Part shown: positions 32,724 through 45,832 of the stretch, in pieces
Layout: every line of letters begins with the position of its first letter
Numbering within the stretch: position 1 is the first letter of the stretch
Assembly (NCBI GenBank): GCA_014871385.1
Contig: CM026424.1
Coordinates: 21,490,449-21,554,448, forward strand
Origin: Ceratodon purpureus
Lineage: Eukaryota; Streptophyta; Bryopsida; Pseudoditrichales; Ditrichaceae
Length of the DNA stretch: 64,000 nucleotides
Reading direction: 5' to 3'
Translations under genes and position numbers: made by a program
The notes under the pieces: generated by a model
What the model was told of the DNA's origin: nothing
Database searches by the model: none
Seen by the model: only the letters and a program-made list of their open reading frames with translations

Positions 32724-35700
32724 ATGGATCAGTGGAACATGGCCAGGGCTGCGGCTGTACAACAGCAGCAGCAGCAGCAGCAGCCACAGCAGGTGCAGCA
32801 ACAGGTGCAGCAGCAGCAGCAGGGGGCGCATGTGCCGCAGGTAAAGGTGCGCTGCTTTAGGGTGATTGTTGAGGGTTCTATGGCAATGCGAGGGGTTGGC
32901 GGGGCGGGCATTGCACCACGAGGTTTTTAGGGCGCATTGTCGGGAATGTTCAGGGCGACAGAGGCGCCTGGGGTTGAGGAGCGTTGGTTCAGTTTGTGGA
33001 GTCGGGAAAAAACGGTGTTGTTGTCGTTCTCGGAGGGAACTGCATTGGGGATGTCGTGATTTATTAGGGTTTTTTCGTGGGCAGTTAGGAGCTTGGTGGT
33101 CGTGTTGTGGTTTTGGGAATGTGAGCGATGAGAGGTGTATGTGTTGGGGAGAATTATTAGGGTTTCTAGGGCGGTTAGTGTTTTTCGTGCGTTATTTTAT
33201 TTTATGTTTGTGTAGGAGGATATATGGTGATCATGATTGTCAACTGGAGTTGAGAAAATGTTAATTTTGAGGGGTTAGGATAACGCCTTTAATTTTATTT
33301 TTTGGGTGTTAAGCGTAGGCTGTATGTTTGGGAGGTTGGGCTTTTGAGCTTTTTGGCATGAGCGTTCCTAGGATCAATTCTGCAACGTCTGTAAAGATGT
33401 ATTCAATCTTCTTATTTGTTTATTTACTTATTTATTTTTCCTTTCTGCTTGTTCTCTCTGTGCGGATTTTTTTATCTTGGTTCAAAGCATCATTAGGGAG
33501 GTGACTCTATGCCCTTCTGTGACTCTTGTCATGCTGATGTAGCCATCGTGAAATGGAGACTAATATTTTCCAGGATAACGGAACTCTAGGTTTTGTCTCC
33601 ATATTTTGCATTGGAATTTCCTGGTAAAGCGTGGAACTGCGAGGATGTGTAATTGTTACTTTGAATATATGAAGATACATTTTTTTGATGTTCTGGTATG
33701 TCCCGTGCAATCTGATTGATCTCAGAGTTTTTTATTATTATTTTTATGCTACAGCAAGGAGTGGCTTCTCAGTACTCCTACTCTGGGAGCTCATATTCAG
33801 GACAGCAAGCAGGTGCTCCAGCTTCTGCAGCGAGTGCGGCATATGGTCAACCGCAAGGGTATGCTCAGCAGGGCTACGCCCAACAAGCATACCAGGTGAG
33901 GAATCCTGCTGCTCACTTTCCTGATTTCATGTGCCCTAGCGACGGCATCCACAGTATAGGTCAGCTGGGAATATTCATATTGATGGTTGTTTCTGATACT
34001 TTATCTTGACAAATTAGGTTACTTATTGGTCGTTGTGTGTTTCATTGGTCCAGCAGCCAACTGCAGGTTCTGCTCAAGCAGGTTACGCAAACACTGCTGC
34101 ATATGGTACCCCTGCTGCCGCAATTCAACAGGCAGCCCAGCAGCAGCAGTTGGCCTGGTCTCAGCAAGCCTCAGCCCAGGGTGCTCAACAAGCTGATGCT
34201 CAACAGGGCGTGTATGGTCGGGCGTCTACTGGGGTGGCATCGGTACCTGCTAGTGGTGCTTCAGCAAATGCTGCAAGTCAGTATGGGGGCCAGTATGGAG
34301 CTGTCTACGCCAATCCCACACAGGCCGCTAGCCAACAGGTGAGATTGATTCCTATTGACTATTGATGTTGTGCTTATAAATGGAAGTTCACGGAACATGT
34401 TAAGAAGTGAGCTGTGATTTAAAACAAATAAAGTATTTTTTTTTTCGTTGTTATTTTGTGTGCTTTAGTGGCTACCCTACAATTGCTCGTGGACGAATTG
34501 TTGGTTCCTATATCGAATTAGAACATTATGATGTTTACAGGAAAATGATCTATTATTTTTTATTATTTATACACGCACATAAATTCGCTTCGTTTGTGAT
34601 ATAACTGTAATGAGTTGTTTCTTAGTTCGTCAAGATGAGTTGAGCCTCACAAGCTACCTTCACAGGTACTAGGAGCAAGCGGTCGATCTGCAGACGACTA
34701 TCAATCACAAACTGTTGCCACGCGCGGTTCAACAGCTTATGGTGCACCCCAAGATAGCAGAGCCACTATAGGCAGCGGAGCTTCCTACGTGGTTGGTGGT
34801 GCACCCTCTGTAAATGCATCTGGTGTGTACGGTGCCTCAGATGCCACAAAGTACGCTGAAGTGTCCAAGTATGGGGAGGCTCCCAAATATGGTGAAATGG
34901 CCAAATACGGTGACAATGCCAAGTATGCTGGCAACGCTTCAACTGCCGGTTACGGGGGTAAGACCAGTGAGTACGGGGGAGCTGCTTCGCCTACGGATTA
35001 TAGTCAAAAAACAACAGCGGATCAATATGGCGCCAGCTATAATATGAAGGCTGCTGATTATGGAGTGGCCGAAAGGGGTCATTATGGACAGGCACAGAAT
35101 GCTTATGGACAAGCTGATTCTCGAGCGGATGCTGTGCGTGGTTATCAGGATGCTCATGCAGTTACTGCTAGTGCTCAGCAAAGACAGGTACATTTTGATT
35201 TCAAGTTACAGGAAGCCTTTCAAGGAAAAAATGAATTACTGATAAATATTAGTATAATTGATAAATGACTGTTGATGATGGCTCTCATATTATTGGCGAT
35301 TTATGTAGTTCTCTTTCGTACTAATTTTAGTACACACAGGCTCGTCACATAGATCAGATATTCTACATGTGTTTCTCAAGGCGCACTATTCTGAACAACC
35401 AATGTTGTTTGTGGCTTCTTTTGAGTGCTCTCTTGTGCAAAGCAAAGACTCTTATTGGCATTTGCCTCAGAAAATTACTCTGTTACCTAGTGTCAATTGA
35501 GCTCAATGGTCAGCTTGTCTTACTTTCTTTGCGTGATTGTTTGTTTTACTTATTACGGTTTAGTGAATCACTTATTTGGCAAACTACTTGATGGTTTCTT
35601 TCTTCTGAGGCACTGTCCTGGTCAATGACAGAATCAGCTCCTTCTACAGCAGCAGCAAGCTCTTCAGGCTCAGCAACTACAGCAGCAGGCCCTTCAGGCT

Positions 35701-38700
35701 CGAGGAGCTGCGTCTTCACCCCTGGAGGGTGCCACACGGTTAGTGCTCTTAGCTAATTGTGAATTCTGGTCAGAGGTAGATAATTTTCTAATTAATATTG
35801 AAGGTGAATGTCCAAAGCAAGAGTGTATCTCTTTGCTCCATCATAGAAGAGGGATATTGGAAGCCAGTATCCTCTTAATTTTTTGATCTTTTACTTACGC
35901 TGCCTTACGTATCCGTCTACACACTGCACATTACATAAGGTCTTACGTGTCCTTTGGTATTATAGTTTACATCTATCCTCTCGTGTGGATCATCGATCAT
36001 TCAGATTCTCATGTTTATGATTGAATGATTCTCCAGGGCACAAGGTGATTATCTTGGAAGAGGAGCTGCTGTACGAACAGGTGGTGCTCAGGATTATGGT
36101 GGCCCTGCTGTACGAACAGCTGATCCTAGGGGCATGGTAGCAGGAAACTATGGAGCCAATCGTGCCGAAGCAGAACTCGTTGCGCAGTATGGAGGCGCAG
36201 GAGGAGGACGGAATGCAGTAGGCGCTGGTGGTGGCGCTGGTGGTGCTGCTGGTTATGGAGGCAACCAGCAAGCTTCAGTGTATGGAGGCATGAGTGGTGG
36301 GCGAGGTCCTGCAGGTAGCCTTATTTGCTCAAAACCCATCTCGCCGCACTTTCACTTAATGATTGCAATTCAAGCCAAGAGAATCTTCTGTAACTTGCGG
36401 TAGCATTATGACTTTATAAATTTGTGCAGTTGGTTGAGTAGTACAGCAAGCAGATGGACTATGTTGTTAGCTGGATGTAATCCTAAAAGCTCTTAGGAAT
36501 TTGGATAAAAGTTCTTGATACGATTCTGTTTATTAGACTCGTGTGCCGGTCTATACTGGATTGAAGTGGAGCAACAGAAAAATGCTAACTTGACAGTTCT
36601 TTGAACGTTTTCTTCGGCAGGACAAATGTATGGTGGTCTCGGTGCGCCTGCGATGGGTTATGGCGGTGTTCAACTACCTCCAGGGCGTGATTACAGCGCT
36701 GGCCGTGGAACTGGTGGAGGGGGGTTTCCTGTGCAGAGAGAAGGTAGTTATGGTGGTGGTCGCTCTGACCGTCCGAGTATTGGGAGCAGTCGAAATGATG
36801 ATCGCCGTGAGCCACGCCCTCCATTCCGTTCCGGAGGTGGTGATCGACGCTACGATGACGCTAATCGTCGTAACAGCAGGGATATCAATAGCCGGGATAG
36901 TATCAGCAGGGATAGTATGAGCAGAGACAGCAGGGACGGCCGGGATAGAGGACGAAGCAATACTAGAATGGCAGTGAGTGGTGGTAGAGGCCCAGCGGGG
37001 GTTGGTGGACCCTATGACCGCGATGATCGGGAGAGGGGAAGAGACCGGGATAGAGATAGGAGAGATGATGACAGAAAGAGGGATCGTAGTCCTGGTATTC
37101 GGTCTTCTCACGACCGAAAGATGTCGCCAGCTGGTGATCGGGATGATCGGAGTCGGAAAGAATCGCCTCGGCGGGAGAGTTACAGGTGAGTACATTTTTC
37201 TTCTGAGCTCAATATCTAAGACATACTGATCAAATAAGTGATATGGTACGGTTCTGGTTTATTGACACTGCGTCGTTGCGTTTTATTTTTTCTACATTCT
37301 TAAAGGTTAACGTTGAAGTCGATGTCAATTAGCGAAACTTCTTTCTTTCCTGCAGTTCCTCGGGAACGCCTTTCATTAATGGTTCTTTTTCCTTACTTTC
37401 GTGGTAGCCTATGCTCTCCACCATCAGGACTTGGAAGGATCAGTCACTGTTTTGTGCTAGTCTTATGGATGTTGGTTATGTAGGAGTAGCCTTCTCCCAT
37501 CAATATGACCTGAGTAAGGTTCTATTTGACCCGTCTGATTCATCTTTGTCCTTTTTGTTGCAGACATGCATCTCCTTTGAAGGAGAAAAGGAGGGAGTAT
37601 GTTTGCAAGGTGAGCCTTGCTACTTATTGGGCATTCCTACAACCATGATATGTTGTGTAGGTAGTTGCATTTGATAGATCTTAGTAGTTTTGGTATGTTC
37701 TTTTCTCGAAGTGGCCATGGTCTAGTATGATATACAGCTGAATAGACAGTTTGTTACTAACCTTGTAGCTGCAAAATGCTGCATTAGTGATGATGTTCTC
37801 TTAGCACGAAGCTATATAGAATGTCGGGAAATATAGCTTTTGTTCATAACAGCCGGGTTTTGTTGTTGTTTGATTATAGATCGAGCCTTTTAGTTTGGTG
37901 GATATGGAAAGAGACTATACATCCGTAAGCAAGCGATACTCCAAGCTCTTTGTGGTCCCAGAATTCTCCAAGGTAATCTGTCACCGTATAAAAATTTGAA
38001 CTGGTGTAGAACACATATCCGCACAGCTTGGTATGGTCCTCAAGTCTTGATGACCTCGTTCTGGTGTACTCATCTGTTGTCATCGACGCTTTTTAACACA
38101 TGATATGTCTTCTCCTGCGTTTATTGAAATGAATTCTTACGCTATTACTGTCCCTTTGCCACCTATTTTGCAGCTTGTTGCGTGTTGGGTGAACAGAGAC
38201 GTGGAATTGTCTATCAACAAACCAATCAGGTCTATCATCTTTACCCACTGTGCTCTACTATTGTCGTGAAAAGCTCTGTTCTTTGAAGTCCTACAACATG
38301 GCTCGGGAAGGACAATATGAATTGCTTCCCTCTTACCTTTGAAGTCAGGTCTGCATTGCTTATTTGCGGGAATTCAGTGGAGGTTCACGTCTTTGCAAGT
38401 CTTGGAAGATGGGTAACCACTCTCTTCGTGTTCATGGAACTATGTCTTCCCTGCTAATCTCACAAGCATGGGAACTCCCACGTCTATTGAGTATCAACTG
38501 CGGGATAGATGTCCATCTTATGGTTGGGAACTCTGAGGTGGTCTGCTTTCATGGTCGGTTTCTCCGTTGAATTATCTTTTACAGGGATTTCCATAGGGTA
38601 CTTCTTCTCTTTGAAGTTCAAAGTGTACATGTCATCATCGGCCTTCGTGATGTCATGATGCTCTCGAGGTTGAAGTGTGAAAATGGAGTCACCATAGAAC

Positions 38701-41700
38701 GTCCTAGTATTTTGTTCTTCAAATCAATATTTTGGTAATAAACGAAGGATGTAAGACTGGGAAGAAAGAAGTAAAAGACGCTTCGCCCGTAACTGCAGCA
38801 AAGTAGAGTTGGGGAATCGCTGAAGCGTGTCACAGCATATCGCTTTTATTGTCAAACATCCCCTGGGTCTTCTGTCATGACATATACCAACCGTGGTCCT
38901 GGAATGGGATTTGCCACAGCTTTGAGCACGATGCTGTAGACATAGAGGATGAGGGCGAGTCCACTAAGGAGGCCCCACCGAACATCTCCGACAAAGCGCT
39001 TCCTTCTTCGGCTTCAGCAATTACTCCCTCTACGTCTACTACTTCTATGCCGGCGCTGCAAACTACCGTATGGAATGCTAAGGTAAAACCGGGACAGAAG
39101 AATGAAAGTGTGTCTTGACAGCTACTGGACTCTGGTGGGCTAATACACCAGCTTTCAGTATCCACAGTCAAGGCATTTGACGATTTCATAAGTGATGTGA
39201 AGGCAGATGTTTTCTACAGGGGCTTCTCATGCGTTCGTCATTCAGCTCCGGCTTTGCTGCTTCTCAGACACTTCTCAGAGGGTTGCTATTCGCTTTGTTC
39301 ATCTCAAACATTTGCGCGCTTGAAGAAGCGTGAATTCTCTTCAAGTCAAGGACACTAACGTTTCTTTACTATTATGAGGAATCGACGTTCAGACTCCCTG
39401 AGCAGCATCTGGTTTCTGGTTTCATAATTTGCAATTTTCTCTGTTGAATTCTGAACACCTAAAAACAACTCGATTATGAGCTTTGTACCTCTAGAGCACG
39501 CATGTGACGAAATTCTAATTGTGGTTTGGATTAGCGGTGTATTTTTTCAAGCCTTTGGATTCTGCAGCATTTTGTGGAGGCTCGGTCCCTTGGGAATTTT
39601 TCGTCAGCACAGAACAGAAAGCCAGATTGTGTGCTCAGATATCAATTCTAGCGTTCAGTCTCCCTTTGTTAGGATAATAAGCACATATCTGTTCATTTTC
39701 TTGTCATTGGCTAATTCGGACTATTGGTGGGGGATTGATGCAGGTCATGCTGATGAGTGGGCTTACTTCAGAAGCTTACGCGGAGTTCCTTTCAGATAAG
39801 AGTACAGAAGAGAAGCCTTCTCACATACATAATTTGCTCAAGTTTGTAGCTCTAAGAAAGGATCGGAGTGCAATTATGGCTGCTGGTGGGCGATGGGATG
39901 AGGAGCTTGATGGGGGCGATCCAACCAACGGTGATAGTGCTTTAATCAGGGCTGCTATCAGGTTGGTTTTTTGGTCATCAATGCCTTGAAGAGATTCTTT
40001 ATACTGTTGTAGACAGTTTACATGTCAAGTCTTGCACTTGTTTTGTTCTTTTTTGTTATTTTTGGTATTTTGATGAATTTAATTTAATTTACATATATTT
40101 TTTGGTAATTTGCTGTGATGTGCAATGGCAAAGTTGTTGTACTTGCGGATTATCTGCGTCATCGACTTCCTAGTGAGAAGCAGACCCGGAACTAATTATC
40201 TCCCTTTGCAGATGTACGAAAGACTCTACGCAACTGGACCTAAGTGCCTGCAAAACTTGGAGTCGCATAGTGGAGGTTCTTTTACATAAGCATCTCTCAT
40301 ATGTTTACACAAACATGTTTGTGATTGTTGAACACTGATCTTGATTTACGAAATATTCTTCACTTTTTGTATTGATTGAGCCTTGGGATTTTTGGTCTGT
40401 AGGTTCACTACGAAAGACTAGGAGAAGATGGCCTGCCGAGTCACAAAGAAATCACTGTGATGTTTCTTCCCACAATTAGTGACTGCATTCCTTCAGTCGA
40501 AGTGTGGCAAGCGCAGTGGAAAGCGAGGCAACAAGCTAAGCTAGAATCTGAAGCTGCAGTGAAGAAAACGAAGGTGGGTTTTAAGTATTGAGGCCTTGGA
40601 TAAACCTTTAATTAGTACAGTTCGGCTGTTTTAATTACTATTTGACTTGGTATCGACAGGATTCACGTAATAAGACGTTACAATCTTATTTTATTTCAAT
40701 TGATACTTGTTACACTATTTACAGCGAGCTAGGTTTCAGAGTAAGAATTGTTCATGGTATAATGTAAAAGAGCTGATACTGTGTTTTGGGTTTCCAAATC
40801 CGTGCTCACAGGATGCATCAGAGAAGAAGACGCCAAAAGAAGGTATCCAACTTTTGGTTGACTGTGAAACTCCCGTTTTTTTGTTTTGTGTTAGTTGAAC
40901 GGGGCTTGGATTGCTCAGTACTTCTATTGAAAGCAATTATCAGAAATCTACCGAGCAGTTTCCCAGCTTGGGAAGAGACATGTCCTTTGGATCTATTATG
41001 TGTTCAATTACAAATTGTTAAGTAAACAATGCTTACCCTGGCAAAAAATATCAGGTGATTCCAATGGCGTTAAAGAGGAAAAGGAAGCAGTGGGAGCGAC
41101 AGAAGAGGCATCCGTTTCCGAAGTAAAGACTGATAATGGCGAGAAGCTGGTTGAAAATCAAGACAAGGTGGATAATGACCCTTCAAAGGCTGTATCTGAA
41201 GAACAGAAGGAGCCACTAATCGCTCAAGAAGAAATCCCTGCACCTGGTCTTGTGCTTACAACCAAACGTCTAAAGTCATCTAAGGTAAAGCTTATGCGAG
41301 TCCAGGATACTGGTTGTTTTGTTTATATTTCGTACTTTGTCCATTAACACACGTTTCTGATATCTGAACAATATTCTCATCTGTCTACTACAGTGGAGGC
41401 CACTTGATTTTCTGAGCCAGTCAATTCTGATCCCAAGTTCTTGTATATATTTGCTTTGTAATTATGTTCGAGAAACTGATTGCGTTGGTTTGGTTTCCAC
41501 TGCTGACGTAGCAGATGCGTTCAATGACTATCTCTCTTGATGGACTACTCGATTATGATGAAGAGGACAGAGAAGAGTGCACTTTTGAGGTGACCTCTGC
41601 TTTTTGCATTGCTTTTGCAATATATAAATCGAGTAACGAGCTTTTTAGTTCATTGTGAAGCATCTTGTCTTGTTGTGCTAACATTGGAATGTGTTACCTC

Positions 41701-43626
41701 TTGAGGTTAGCCAAAGTGAATTAAATCATATTGTTCTGCGTATTAGTGGTCTCGTTGCTTGGTCTTGTGACCTTAAACTTTGGATGTGACCAACGCTACT
41801 TATTACCCAAATGTAACTGCTGAGATCTTTTTGAGGTGTTATTCTATGCCTGGAGTCACCAAAATTTTACTGACGTAAGGTCTGGATGTTAAACAGCTGT
41901 CGTTATTCGCGGAGGTGTTGCAAGAATTGCTGCAGTACAAGATGGGAAGTCATATTTTATCGAATCTGGAGGTACGTTACTGCACCTCGGATTTGAGTTG
42001 ATGTTCTTTAATGTTGATCTGGGAAGCCTCGATGGGTTTTTAAGATCACTATGCTCTAGCCAAATAACGAATATCGTTGGTGCCAGGCCGTACGAGAAGA
42101 GACTTTTGCTCGAAGAAAAGAAGAGAAAAAACGGAAACAAGAGAATGAGAAAGAGGTGGATGCAGAAGGTTCATCCTCACAGCGAAAACGCAGTAAATTC
42201 TCAGATAAACCTGATAATGTGGAGGTGAAAGTTGAGGCGGACGTCAAGTCAAACTCAGAAGTAAAGACTGAAGGAGAGCCACCTAAAGTGGTAGAGAAAG
42301 TAGAGGAAAATGGATTAGAAGAGGAAAAAATGGAGGATAACAATATCAAGAAAGAGTCTCTCACTTGTGACTCTCTGGAAGCGGCTCCTCCGATGAGTGC
42401 AGAGAGTGCTGTCAAGGAAACAGAAATAAATGGTACTGTTGATGTCAAAGAAGAACTCAAAGATACAGAAATGACAGAGCCTGCAGGAGTTGTCGAAAGT
42501 CAAGTCGAGGTATGTTTATGCATTCATTAATGAACGGGATCCATGACCAATAGATAAACAACCGAATCCTTTGTAAGATATGTTATGCCTAAAGGTGCCA
42601 ACCTTTCATTTTCATTTTGAATCGCGGTCATTTCCTGTAAACTATTTCAGGATAAATGACTACTGCAAGTATTCCATGTTTCTGAACAATCTCACTATGT
42701 AAGGACCTTGTTGTCTGACTGATAGGTTTATGTTTTCGTCAACGTGCATTGGTTTAGCTTAAGGTCCATGATTTAATTTCATAATGGGTTGTGCAGGAGG
42801 AGAAACCAGAAGAAAGAAAAGTAGAGAAGAAGGTTGTAGTTGACCAAGAGCTGCTGCAGGTGAGAACTGAACAAATCCTGGTGCTTTCAGTGGATTCATT
42901 TGTCCTGTATACAGGTTTAATTTCAGGATTCTGACCTTTGCTAACATGCTGACCGTGTTTGACATGTTGGCAATATGATAATGATGCTAATCTTCATGTT
43001 CATGTTGAATTTGCATGCGAAAATTTTGGATGATTACGGCTGTTCTTAGTTCTTTCATTTTCTGCGTGCAGGCATATCGGTATTTTGACAAGAATAGAGT
43101 GGGCTATCTTAAGGTCTGATTTCTCAATTGAGTTTCCTCTTGTGTGAAGTAGAACTTTTTTCAATTCTGGACAATGTTTTGGTGTCATTTCACGTACGAA
43201 AGGGTATTCTTGACAGCGCATGTTGTCTATTTGTGGAAGGCGTTTTCTTTCTTACAAAGCTCTTCTTGACGTCCATTCTAACTCTGCTTTTTTCAAATGT
43301 CTGACAGTCGGATGATGTACGACGACTTCTACATTGTCTTGGAAAATTTCTGTCTCACAGAAATGTCAAGGTATGGTGATTATCATCCTATCTTGTTATG
43401 CTCCACGAGTATGGTCAAATTTACTACCAATTTTGCAGTTGAGGAGTGATACTTGGTAGTTATTGATACTCACGTAGCGTTGAAAACTTACAGCTTTTAA
43501 TCTGTGAATGTGCAGGACATCGTTGGATGCGCAGTGTCGGAGAGCAGCAAGTCTAGCCGTGATGATCGCATTGCTTATCGCATCTTCACTGAGAAAGAAG
43601 TAGAAGTTAACATGGAGGCGATGTGA
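32724..43626 (+). CDS. EMB1579: CCAR1-like nuclear protein, EMB1579 / SHORT ROOT IN SALT MEDIUM 1 type
   Basis: Twenty-three GT-AG exons in phase give 1312 residues: 32724-32840, 33755-33895, 34054-34338, 34666-35187, 35632-35738, 36037-36314, 36621-37185, 37564-37609, 37880-37972, 38174-38229, 38920-39082, 39744-39961, 40212-40275, 40403-40573, 40812-40842, 41055-41284, 41515-41589, 41897-41971, 42087-42509, 42797-42859, 43072-43113, 43308-43370, 43516-43626. The order is: poly-Q and Q/A/Y/G-rich low-complexity region (1-480) with KYGExx repeats (243-272); RD/SR-rich segment (about 510-670); S1-like domain (about 680-740: EYVCK, RYSKLFVVPEF, KPISFEHD); DBC1/inactive-Nudix-type region (about 788-930: TTVWNAKVMLMSGL, HIHNLLKFVALRKDRS, VHYERLGEDG); acidic Lys/Glu-rich stretch; LSISLDxLLDY-type motif; EF-hand-like segment (1242-1270). 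Arabidopsis EMB1579 is of similar length and acts in the nucleus in transcription, splicing and salt response. The least certain splice is exon 19, where an acceptor at 42060 is also in frame. Confidence 0.9.
34849..34938 (+). repeat. 18-bp coding repeat, five KYGExx units
   Basis: Five consecutive hexapeptides read KYAEVS, KYGEAP, KYGEMA, KYGDNA, KYAGNA (residues 243-272 of the EMB1579-like protein). The codons vary, so protein-level selection or age is likely. Confidence 0.9.
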
Positions 43627-45510
43627 AGGATACTTTTTTGCTCTAGGTTTTTGTCTCTATCATAGATCTCTTTTCGTGGCGTTTGTGTAGTTGGAGGACT
43701 AGCTATCTGTAACAATTTTCTCTTCCAAGTAATTATGCTTTTCGCTTATTTATGGACATATTCGTAGAGGGAACGTTGGGAGAGGAATGTTGCCTTGATT
43801 CTTAAGTGTTCACATCATGTTTAAAGTACCTGATCACGTTTTTACCTGGCTGAAGAACTTGCTGAGTCCTCTAAAACTTACCAATTCAAAATCGCAGTGG
43901 TGGTGTTGGTCGAAAGATAAGAGTGATTGTTGATGTGTACATCAGTAGTTTACTCAAAGCATATTCCGAACATCAATTTCCAAACCCTCTACCATTCTTT
44001 CACTTCAGATCTGAATCATGCTACTGAAGATCCATGTTACATGAATGTCAGCACATACATTTGTTCATTTGATTGTGTGGCAAAAAAGCTGGATTAGAAT
44101 TCATTGTCTGGTATAATTCATATACTAGGTACTGGTAACTTTGTGTTTCTGACCAGCATCTAACTCAACTACAAGTTTTCTACTGAAATTCTGGATGATG
44201 CCTATTGAATAGCAGTAAATCGAAGGCGATTATTCTTGGGAGTAAATTGTATCACCTGGATTTTGTAGATATCCAACCTATGTTCTGTTTAGAGCTTAGG
44301 AAGGTGTACCATACAACTCTAAAGACAGGCCAGTTTGACCTTTGGCTGCTCGTAGCACATGAATGGATATCCCAGTGACAATTGCGAGACATAGATCTTT
44401 GGACTCCTGTTAGCATGCCTGGGATGAGCGAATGTTAGGGAATGACAACAGGTGGCAATGCAACTGTTGTGAGTGCTGGTTGTAGCATGGTGATTTGCTG
44501 CAGTTGAAATCAAATCAAGAAATATTTCCTTCTCAACTTCTGGTGTACTCATCAGCAGAGTACTGTACAGGAGGTCACATAATGGACAGCAATCCAAAGG
44601 ACACTTCAGTATTGTCATGTGCATGTGATATGCCTCAATGCCAATATTGTTTTCAGTTTTTCTATTTTGATTGTTTTTCCAAGGAGCATCAGCAACTGAA
44701 GTGTGGCATGGCCATGCAGGGCTTGAAGCAAAATTGACAATGTATAAGACCACGTGAATGGAGTAATCAAGACCAATAGCATTGCAGATGGTCAACAGTG
44801 AACATCTTCGCAAGTTCATTGAGATTGACTTGATTAAGTTACTGCAACGGCTTGATCATGGACAAGTCATGTTTCTCTGAAAACGCCTTCCACCTACTCT
44901 GGACGCTGCAATTTCTAGGAGATAACTTCTAGGCAATTTTAGAATCATTCAAACATTCGTCCCATATATCCTAAATTTTACTCAGGGGACTCCCTTTCTG
45001 CTCACTTCAAATAAGTAATAGGTAAGAAGAACTGGGTGCCTTCTAAACTAGTGTCCTTTAAAATACAGTAGAGCATGGTGGTACTTTCATTTCATGATCA
45101 AACTAGTTTTAATCGCCATTGAAACCAAAAGAATTTGTATGAAATATTATCATTTTTTGTAATACCTATTGAAAATCATGCCAAAATACTCTTTGCAAAA
45201 CGCCTAAAACCCAATTAGAAATAATTAAGCATTTGACAAGCAGACTGAAAATCGTGGATATCATAAAGAAATAAAGAGAAAAACATATTTCATTTTTCAA
45301 TTTTGAAGTGGAACCAATATTTATTTTGCAAAGGAAGGACATGGATGATCGAAGAACATGGTACTTAGTTCAAAAGCTAGTAGGTGAAACATTTCATTTT
45401 GAAATTTGGATAAATTTAAGTTAGTTGAGAATACACATGAATTGATATCCACAAAGCTCCAAGTATACGAACTCGGGCGGTTCTGGTATATCTATTGAGG
45501 ATGGTGTTTG
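43627..45510. other. Downstream intergenic DNA
   Basis: Includes the 3' UTR of the EMB1579-like gene; no clear AATAAA. A 166-codon - strand frame at 44319-44819 has an ATG but no family resemblance and is not called. Confidence 0.45.
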
Positions 45511-45832
45511 GGTAAGGTACAATGCTCTTAAACCGTCCGAATAAGCGATTCAGCATTGTTGTCGACTTTGTGTCTATTATTTGAAATTTTTCTTGGATGC
45601 GGAAACAGGAGGGAGAGTGAGTGCAAAAATTTCCACAATTAAATAGCAAAAGCTGAATTTGCTAGAAATTTCTGAAGTCAAAAGTGTACATGACCTTAAA
45701 CCGACCACTTACTCAAATGTACAAATGAGGTACATCTGTTTTCTAAAATCTAGGAATTAGGCTAGATTGGTTTTGGGAAATCTACTGGTTGGTTTTGGGG
45801 TGCCGGACGGTTTAAGAGCATTGTACCTTACC
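45511..45832. repeat. 29-bp perfect inverted repeats bounding 322 bp
   Basis: 45511-45539 (starting GGTAAGGTACAATGC, ending AAACCGTCCG) is the exact reverse complement of 45804-45832. The flanks share no obvious target duplication. Either a MITE whose duplication has decayed, or an inverted duplication. Confidence 0.75.

Noticed and set aside
32224-32930. Pro-rich and Leu-rich frames around the EMB1579-like start
   Set aside because: Products of microsatellites and of the G-rich tract in other frames; only the MDQWNMARA frame splices in phase with the rest of the gene.
44319-44819. 166-codon - strand frame
   Set aside because: It has an ATG, but its composition is not protein-like and it has no family resemblance; long frames occur by chance in this base composition.
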